Shown here piece by piece: positions 1-7,500 of a stretch of 12,520 nt of DNA. Origin of the DNA: Lenzites betulinus (lineage: Eukaryota; Basidiomycota; Agaricomycetes; Polyporales; Polyporaceae); the NCBI GenBank assembly GCA_022264855.1, contig JABYQU010000103.1, positions 1-12,520 of the forward strand, written 5' to 3'. Every line of letters begins with the position of its first letter. The first letter of the stretch is position 1. Position numbers and translations under genes: made by a program. The notes below the pieces were generated by a model. That model was not told the DNA's origin. It did not search any database and saw nothing but the letters and a program-made list of their open reading frames with translations.

Positions 1-3000
1 ACACGGTGAAGGCGCACTGGAAGGCGGAGGTGGAGAAGTTGCGTGAGCAGGGGGTGCACGGGGATACGCGGGAGGTGGACGCTCTGCGGGGTGCGGGGGT
101 GAAGTGGGACCTGCTGAACGCGTTGTGGGCGGAGGGGCCGTACGAGCGGTTCCCTCTGCCTACGCAGACGTTCATCAAGGACATGATCGCCGCGTTTGCG
201 GTGGTCACTGACGCGGTACGGTTTGTGAGTACTATTTCATGCTTCTTTGGATGGGATGGGTCGGTGAGGGTGTCTCTCCATCGGCACTGCCGATGGTGGG
301 ACACCCCGGCGACTGCATATCATAGTGTCTCTCCATCGGCACTGCCGATGGTGGGACACGCTGGTGGCTCCATATCATAGTGTCCCACCAACGGCACTGC
401 CGTTGGCGGGACACCCCACTGGTGTTGATGATGGTGTCTCTCCAACGGCACTGCCGTTGGTGGGACACTCCGACCAGTGTATAGAAGGTGTCTCTCCATC
501 GGCAGTGCCGTTGGTGGGACACCCCCACAGCTGCATAAACATGCCATGTATGCTGTGAGTATCACGTGCTAACACATTGTTGTTTGTAGATGGTGCGCAT
601 TGTGGACCCGCTCTGCGATGCGCGCCGCTTCATCACGCATCTCGGCATCCTCGACCACTCGACTGCCTCCTCCTCATGCTCAAGACAAGTCCATCTGCAG
701 CGCGTCGAGGATGTCGCTGTACGAGGTAAGTCGTGGCTGGGCAGTGTGGAACACGGACTAACCATGACGACACGGTGCAGCTCCCCCAGTTCATCTTCTT
801 CGTGATGGCGGAGCTGCAGGACGTGCAGGGGCATCTTGCGCGGGCGTCGTTCAACTGGCGGGACCGGAATGTGTTCGGGTTCTCGACCGCGAAGTGGGCG
901 ACGATCAACGAGAAGCGGCGCAACCGCGAGGACTGGCTGAGCGAGGTCGACCCGTTCCTGGACGACTGGGACCAGCCGGCGGTCCGCGAGACGTCGCAGG
1001 ACATGGACATCGAGAAGCTGACCGTGATGTTGACGCAGCACCACCGCTACGTCCGGGAGCGCGACGAGCCGATGGAGGACACGACGCCCAAGGGCAAGGG
1101 CAAGGGCAAGGCGAAGGCCACGGAGGCGCTGGAGGCGGTCAAGCTGGAGCCGGCGATGGCGAAGACCATGAAGTACCTGCTGTTGGTGATGCGGAACAGC
1201 GACGACTTCTTCAACGTCGGCCGGAGCACGGGGTACCGCAACAACCGCGCGCTGGCGATGCAGGTGCGCGCGATGTGGGACGTCATCCGCGACGTCCACG
1301 GGCCCATCTACGGCACGGACGCGGGCGAGGAGCTGCACAAGCAGATCCTGCAGTTCTTCACGACATACAGCTCGCTCTCGCCCACGCAGGTGTTCCCGAA
1401 CGAGGACCTCGTCGCGCTCAAGCGGCGCACGATGTTCACCAACTGGGATCAAATGCACTTCGCCGAGTTCAAGCGCAACGGCGAGTGGCACGGGTACGAC
1501 CTCTTCCGCGACATCGGCTCGAACGACACCTTCTTCGCGCAGCAAAGCCGCATCGTCAACTACACCAAGGACATCGAGGCCGTCGTGTCCAAGGTGATGT
1601 CCGTCTCCGTCGCTCAGCACGACCCCTTCGGCGCGGCCATCTCCGGCAACACGGACAAGGAGGGGCTCATGCTGGCCACCCCGGTCGCAGAGGCTCTCGA
1701 TGTCCTCACCCAGGTACGCCCCCATCGCGCCGCGCTCTCTCATTCCCTCTTCGCGCACACGCTGACACTTGTCCTTGTCCCTCTCTTCTGCAGGCCCTCG
1801 TCCAGAACGCGTCGCGCCAGGAAGCGCGTCTGCTCGCCGCGAGCCCCCTCCCCGTCGTCCTCCGCCACAACCACCTCCAGAAGGACTTCACGCGGCCCTT
1901 CAAGGAGTCCATCGACGACCCCGACCACTACACGCACCTCACCGACTTCCGCGACAACGACGAGGTCAGGTACCAGAAGTATCTCAGCCTCGTCGTCGAC
2001 AAGTTCGGGGAGGAGGGGTACAAGAACCCCCTCCAGTACGCGTACCCGCAGGACATCGCCGAGGACCTCGCTAGGGTTCTCGAGGAGGACGACGACGACG
2101 ACACCTCCTCCCACCGACGGACGGCGACCCCCCCGCCCGAGCAACGGCCTCCGCACGACGATGAGGAGGACGAGGAGCCCGCTCCGTCGGCCCCCCGCCG
2201 CGGCATGCTCATGGATCTCTCCCAGCGCCCTCGCGCACCCCCGCCCGACACCGAGGACGTCGAGATGGAGCCTCCCTCGCAGCCCGCACCCTCGCAGCCC
2301 GCGCCCTCGCAGCCCGCCCTCGCAGCCCGCCCTCCCAGCCCCCGTACCCCCCGGCCCAGCGCCCCCCTGCCCGCTCGCCCTCCCCTCAACCTCCCAAATG
2401 GCGGGGCAGACGACGATTCCGCTCTCGTCGCAGGAGCTTCGCGATATCGAGGCATGGGCCCCGCAGAACGGCAGCGGCATCGGTGGTAAGTACACATCAT
2501 TTTGGCACAGGACAGCTGTCTCTCCGCGGCACTGCCGTTCGAGAGACACCCAAGAAATGGCCCGCAGGCCTGTCTCTCCATCGGCAGCGCCGTTGGCGAG
2601 ACACCCAAGAAATGGCCCGCAGGCCTGTCTCTCCATCGGCACTGCCGTTCGAGAGACAGGTCGATCGGGGCCCTCAGGCGTGTCTCTCTATCGGCACTGC
2701 CGTTAGCGGACACTCTCGTTTCCTACATCGTTACTCATTTCCTTCGCAGACACTCAGGCAATCGAGGACCCCATGAACATCGACGCCAACCCAGAGCTCC
2801 CCCCGACCACCCGCGTCCCAGAGACCATCGTCGAGGAGGACACCGCCCCCGACATGCAGGACATCCGTCCCTCCGTTGGCCCGTCCGCTACCCGCAGGAG
2901 CAAGCTGCCGGCACCCCCAAGCCTCCGCCAGCCCCTCGCAAACGTCCCCGCGCCAACACCGCCAGTACGTCCCTCTCCCTTCCCCTCCGCTCCCCCACCC

Positions 3001-3275
3001 ACTCACCCACCCACTCACTCACCCACTCACTCACAGACTCCACAGCCTCCGCATCGCAGCGTTCGCCCCCCCACAAGCGCAACACGCCCGCTCCCCCCGC
3101 TCGCCACCAGCAGCAGCCCGTCGCCAGCTCCTCCCGCTCGACCCGCCAGCGCTCCGCAGCCGCAGCCGCGAGGCCCGACAAGGACGTCGACAAGGACAAC
3201 GACCCCGCTCCCCGCACCCGCACCCCGCCCCTCCCGGTATCCCTCCCCCCGCACCCACGGACTACGATTAGGTAG
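1..3275 (+). CDS. Gene 1: unrecognised multi-exon fungal protein, 5' end outside window, frame broken
   Basis: I do not recognise this protein. Exons I support: 1-224, 590-718 or 590-725, 781-1713, 1794-2485, 2750-2964 and 3037 to a stop at 3271 or 3275. The introns have GT-AG ends; the first has a CTAAC branch-like site near 569. There is no ATG at the left edge, so the gene starts upstream. The long exon 781-1713 is a clean globular-looking frame with a Lys/Gly run (KGKGKGKAK) near 1090. Exon 1794-2485 carries an Asp run (EEDDDDD), then an acidic and proline-rich low-complexity tail with QPAPS repeats. The last exons are basic (PRKRPRAN) and end in Gln/Ser/Ala-rich sequence, suggesting a nuclear protein (inference). 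Frame breaks: about 2 nt missing near 2310-2322 and 1 nt near 2912. The 590-725 exon joins exon 781 in phase only if donor 719 is used or a +1 shift is assumed. Two introns hold palindrome arrays. Confidence 0.72.
270..522. repeat. Palindrome array A: five 35-bp units in intron 225-589 of gene 1
   Basis: Units lie at 270-304, 325-359, 380-414, 434-468 and 488-522, so starts are 55, 55, 54 and 54 bp apart. Each unit has a left arm GTGTCTCTCC (GTGTCCCACC in unit 3), a core palindrome, and a right arm GG(T/C)GGGACAC. Units 1 and 2 have the core CATCGGCACTGCCGATG. Units 3 and 4 have CAACGGCACTGCCGTTG, also a perfect palindrome. Unit 5 is a hybrid, with an ATC left half and a GTT right half. The four spacers are 20, 20, 19 and 19 bp; the first two end in the same CATATCATA. 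The array fills most of a 365-nt intron. Confidence 0.95.
2280..2335 (+). repeat. Pro/Ala/Ser-coding 15-bp tandem repeat with a 2-nt short unit
   Basis: Two exact-length units (2280-2294 and 2295-2309) encode QPAPS. The next unit, 2310-2322, is only 13 nt because its C run is two bases shorter. Upstream of this point the sensible frame reads an acidic tail (DVEMEPPSQ). Downstream the sensible frame, one that ends in phase with the next exon (SQELRDIEAW), is shifted. This is the clearest single frame break in gene 1 and could be replication slippage or a sequencing error. Confidence 0.8.
2517..2713. repeat. Palindrome array B: four units in intron 2486-2749 of gene 1
   Basis: Units lie at about 2517-2548, 2571-2604, 2626-2658 and 2681-2713, with starts 54, 55 and 55 bp apart. 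They share the left arm TGTCTCTCC with arrays A and C. The right arms are mostly (G)AGAGACA, and the cores are degenerate: GCGGCA or ATCGGCA on the left against TGCCGTT on the right. The spacers after units 1 and 2 are nearly identical (CCCAAGAAATGGCCCGCAGG), so two full 54-bp units look tandemly duplicated; the third spacer differs. The last unit is the most eroded (TCTCTATC, and GCGGACAC with one base missing). The intron is 264 nt, with donor GTAAGT at 2486 and acceptor CGCAG at 2749. Its phase joins the frame ending NGSGIG to the one starting DTQAIEDP. Confidence 0.93.
2995..3034 (+). repeat. CACT/CACC microsatellite forming the 3' part of an intron
   Basis: Degenerate tetranucleotide repeats (CCCACTCA-like) run to the acceptor CACAG at 3036. 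Intron 2965-3036 has donor GTACGT and is 72 nt long. The repeat supplies the pyrimidine- and A-containing tract before the acceptor. Confidence 0.75.
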
Positions 3276-3582
3276 CCGCACTTAGCATCCCCCCCGCGCA
3301 TCGCGCCCCGCGCATCGCACTTCGCGTACAGTAGACTCACCGCATAGTCCCTCTACTCGTACTGTTACCCCCCGCCCCCCACATGTACTGCTTCTAGCCA
3401 GCCTAGAGTACATCGTTTACTTACCCTTCTCCTCGTCGGCTCCGGGCGCGCGGCCTCGGCCCCTCACTTACGTTCTCCTTGCCTTCCCATATCCTTGCAT
3501 ACCACCTCCCCCTTTAACAATATATCGTCAATCATCATCTGGCCACATTGCCTCCCACAGCGAGTGAATGTCAAACGTATTG

Positions 3583-3615
3583 ATTAGGGTCCTAATTCCT
3601 AATTGCATTCCTAAT
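3583..3615. repeat. CCTAAT motif cluster with an inverted pair
   Basis: ATTAGG at 3583-3588 and CCTAAT at 3591-3596 form a palindrome with a GT centre. Two more CCTAAT copies follow at 3598-3603 and 3610-3615. Four copies in 33 bp suggest a protein-binding cluster or a relic telomere-like repeat. It lies about 310 bp after the gene 1 stop; function is unknown. Confidence 0.6.
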
Positions 3616-4015
3616 CACACTCGGTCGCCTGCGCCCTCCGTCAGTCCCTCCGCCCCATCAACAAGCTGAGTGCATGCATCAACGCAGACTAACCACCACC
3701 CCCGCATATCGTGCTCCACCCTCCCTGCCTCTTTACTAACATCGTAAGCCATAGCTATCCCTAACCCTGCGCCCCCTCCTGTGCTTCCCCCTGCTCCGTC
3801 CCCACCCTCTCACCTATACCCACTCCCTCTCGCCTTTCTATGTTTATATCATATCATTCCTCATTTATCCCACTCTCCTTCCTTTCATCGTTCCTTCTTA
3901 TCAAATATAATTTTCATCTCTCCCATCTCCGATGACCTTGTCCATACCTCTCCTCCCCGCACCTTATCCCTCCGCTCTGCACTTTGTATCCCCCTCCACT
4001 CTGGAGTTTCTTCCG

Positions 4016-4090
4016 CCTCCGGAGTTTGTGTTCCCCTCCCCTCCGGACTTCCCCTCCGGACTTCCGCTCCGGACTTCTCCGGACTTTGTA
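4016..4090. repeat. TCCGGACTT short direct repeats upstream of gene 2
   Basis: CTCCGGACTT recurs at about 4041, 4055 and 4068, and TCCGGACTT again near 4078. Related CTCCGGAGTTTGT precedes them near 4018. The longer motif ACTTTGTATCCC flanks the block on both sides (about 3981 and 4083). The core TCCGGA is self-complementary. This could be an expanded repeat or a cluster of regulator sites. Confidence 0.6.
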
Positions 4091-4459
4091 TCCCTCCACA
4101 TTCTGCATCCACTAAAACACTTCCCTCTATTACCTCCCTCTCACACCCTTTCTTCTCCGCTCTCTCCGTACGCATTATTCGTTTTCTCACCCCACCTCCG
4201 CCCACTATCCCCGCCCTCTTCCAACTCTAATACAGTCCACTTATTTCATCATCGTCCTCCCAATCCATCCACCCATCAAATCTCAGTAGCCAATCTCATC
4301 TCCATCCGCAATCTCAGATCGTAATCTCAATGTCTCATTTCAAATCCCAACACCTGATCGTCGTCACCACACAGCCTCCGGCCTTCTCCTCGCTTCCCAT
4401 TTCAAATTCCCTTAAAAGTTTATTCCCTATCTGTCAGCCTCCGCACTTCCGCACTTCGC

Positions 4460-4577
4460 CCACCTCTCTCCCCGGCACTTCTCTGCTTCTCTCCCCCACA
4501 CTTCTCTGCTTCTCTGCTTCTCTCCCTTGCTCCTGCGCTCCTTCTCTCCCTCCTTCAACCCCCCACACTCTCCTTCC
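4460..4577 (+). promoter_or_regulatory. Pyrimidine-rich promoter/leader of gene 2
   Basis: A nearly pure C/T tract runs up to the proposed ATG at 4578. It includes direct repeats of CACTTCTCTGCTTCTC (about 4477-4527). CT-rich tracts just upstream of start codons are a well-known feature of filamentous-fungal promoters. No convincing TATA box is seen close to the start. Confidence 0.5.
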
Positions 4578-7500
4578 ATGTCTGTGTCTTCCATCGACGA
4601 CGATCTCGACCTCCAAGATCTCCTCGACAACGCCCAGTCGCCCACCATCCTGGGTAAGTCTTTCCCCATTCCATCCCTCGCCCCTCCCCCCCTCTCGTTG
4701 CTTCCCCTTCCGATGGCACTCATGCCTTCCATAGCCACCCTCAGGGCTCCCATGCATTCTCAAATGACGACGATCCCATTCCTGCCACAAACGCCCCCTC
4801 CTTCGCCCTAGACCTCGCTGCCATCCCAGACACCCTCGACGCCGACGACGCTGGCAACCAAGACATCCTCGACCTCGCCATCCTCCAGGCAGCCCAGCCC
4901 AACCAACACTATATCGACACCTACCACGACGCGCCGGCCTACAATCTCCACCTCACCCACCTTCGACATCTCCATGACCGCGGTGACAAGCGCGCCGCCG
5001 CCGCCCTTTTGACCCGCAAGAATACCCTCATCCTCGACCCCGAGTTCGTTTACCCCCACCTGGACAACAATATCGCCTGGCAGGTGTATCAGGTACGCCC
5101 CTCCATTGCAGCTCCCCTCACTTGCCCCCTCAACTCCAGCCATCTCCCCTCGCTCACAGCACCGACTCGACTATTACTGTCGAGTCCCCAACGACATCGG
5201 CTTCAACGCCGTCCTTCCCAACATGCAAGACCCGACGTCCAACATCCAGTAGGCTGGACATTCAAGATGACGTTCAAGAAGCGTTACATCTCCTACCCCG
5301 GCGACATCAAGGTCCTCGCCTTCAACCCTCGAGGCGCGATGCTGTACATCGGTCAGTCCCACGACAACGAGTCTGTCTGGTGGACCCTCTTCCCCCGCCA
5401 AGCACTCGAGCCGTACCCATCAGTCGAGCTCATGACTGCTGACACCGGTCCGTCGACCATGGATCCCCTCCTCGCCCGCATCAACATCGCATGTCTGCTG
5501 TACATGATGCACAGATCAGGCTACACGAACTTCTACCTCCGCACCCGCTACCCCGACATCTCCTCCAATGCTGCGTTTACAGCGCATGTCGGCGATCTCC
5601 TGTAAGTCCCCCCTCTGTTTGTGCATGTCATTTCATTCAAACCACCGCCTGCTGCAGAGACATCGACCCCATGGAGTTCTCAACAGAGCAGCTTGGTGCG
5701 TTGCAGGAGACCATCGTGCGGCTGTACCCGTCCTGGTGGGCGAAGGCTCCGGCCTCTTACAAGCACCCGCTGCTTGAAGGCAGGGTCCCTGCGGCTGTCG
5801 TCCTCAAATACGGCCAGGACCGGCATGTGTGCAACCCCCCCACAGCGGCGAACGACGCAGAGCTCTGGCATCGCAGCTGCGATTTCTCCAAGCTCGCCCG
5901 CGTCGCCTTTGCGCTGGCGACCCACTACCGGTGAGCACGCCCCCATGGACGCTTCGCCTGCTCTGTCTGGTGTGCGCCGACTGACTGCTATCGCTGTAGG
6001 GTGTCCCCTGTCCAGTCCTGGAACCCCATCGACCCGCAGACCATCGTGAACGCCCACCCTGTGATCTACACCACCGCAGATCCAGAGACACGCGAGGTAG
6101 TGGAGGACCTTGCAACTACCCACTCCACGACGGAGACGAACGCGAAATACAAGTGTTCGGCCCCAGCGGCCGCCGCATACCCCGCCACAGCGTCACGTAC
6201 TTCGACCCATACGAGCCCTGCGCTGTGCTCCAGAACCTCGGCGTGGTCTCGCAGCTGTTCGCCAGCCAGCCCACCCACAACAATATCTGGACATACGACG
6301 AGGACGGCGCCATTGTGCGAGACCGGGGCCCCGCCAACCAGGACGAAGGCGAGGTCGACGCTATGCTGGATGGGATCGACCCGCCATCCGTGCACCTCTA
6401 TCCGATGGGCTTCACCCGTCATGGCCAGTGGCAGGCGAACGGCGTCATCGACCCCTTGCGCCGCCACATCTCCGCCATCTCGCGCTCTCTCAAGCAGCAC
6501 GAGGGAGGGAGCGCCGCGGTCGAGGGCATCAAGAGTCAGTGCTACAATAATATAGCACACTATACGCGCCACTCCGCCCGCCACCACATCGCGCAGCGCG
6601 GCGTGCTCACTGGGACGACTGGAGGTGCCTGGGCCAAGACCAACAAGGCGCGTGCGACGGCGACGGCCCTCTTCGCGTCGTGTTCTCTCAGCAACCCTCA
6701 CACCGATCTGTGTGGGCAGCTCGAGCGCGCCGACCAGACGTTCCTTCGATTCGAAAACGTCTACACTGTGCACCTGCAGCGTCTCGATCCTGACAACTGC
6801 ACTGGGCGACAGCTGTACCTCAAGGTGATGATGCCTTTGTCCTCCGCCTGCGCACACCCGACCGTCCTCGACGCGATCAAGGCGACGAGCAAGGTCTTCA
6901 GGCCGGGCGTTTTCCCCGATCTCATGCTCTGGACGACGTATCCCCTGCGTGTGCTCCTCGAACAGTTCTGGAGCAAGGTGTCGCCCTCGCTGACCCCGGC
7001 GGTGACCACCACGCCCAATCCCGTCGACCTGGAGATGATCGCGATCCTCGAGCGGCTTATCAACTTTGCGCACACTGGCGCGATGAAGGTGCTCGCCACC
7101 GGCGTCATGGATAAGCTGTGGCCCAGCCGCGCGGTGGTCGACCACGGATTCCCGTGCTTCTCCCCTGCTCTGTTTCTCGGAGGCGACACCGGGTTGCTTC
7201 CTTCAGTCAGCCTGAACGACTGGCCACGGCATCTGATAACGGGCTATCCACTCGTGGCTCCAAGCGAGCACTCGAGATCACCTACGGCAGCGATGTCTTC
7301 ACTGTAAGTAAACACCTCCAATCGCGCACGCCCTTCGACATGCACTCCTCCGTCTCCAGGTGGGTGTGTCCCGCCATCGGCACTGCCGATGGAGAGACAG
7401 CAGGAATGACCGTGGTAGGGTGTCTCTCCATCGGCAGTGCCGATGGCGGGACACATCCACCTGTACCATTGTTACTGTCTCTCCATCGGCATTGCCGATG

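Larger units (their letters stand above)
3276..4577. other. Intergenic region: gene 1 3' flank and gene 2 promoter region
   Basis: No gene is supported in these 1.3 kb. Open frames here are low-complexity Pro/Ser/Leu readings of a plus strand made mostly of C and T. The stretch holds a CCTAAT motif cluster (3583-3615), a 10-bp telomere-like CCCTAACCCT at 3759-3768, a TCCGGACTT repeat block (about 4016-4090) and direct repeats of CTTCTCTG just upstream of gene 2. A weak TATA-like TTAAAAG lies at 4412-4418, about 160 bp before the gene 2 start. Confidence 0.7.

Noticed and set aside
232..575. Open frames on both strands across the first palindrome array, with repeated SPSALP- and HRHCRW-like peptides
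   Set aside because: They are readings of tandem palindromes inside an intron with a good donor at 225, a CTAAC branch-like site and an acceptor at 589; symmetry alone opens both strands.
562..1758. 398-codon minus-strand open frame opposite gene 1
   Set aside because: It is Arg/Val/Leu/His-rich, lacks domain features and lies antisense to a coherent GC-biased exon, as expected for a shadow frame.
3781..4800. Pro/Ser/Leu-rich open frames between genes 1 and 2
   Set aside because: They come from a strongly pyrimidine-biased strand and are low complexity; the region fits a promoter and leader better.
4578..4809. Short protein from joining 4653 to an acceptor at the ATAG near 4730
   Set aside because: That splice leads quickly to a stop at 4807-4809. 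Using the acceptor CCCTAG at 4811 gives a phase-matched continuation (TIL-D-LAAIPD).
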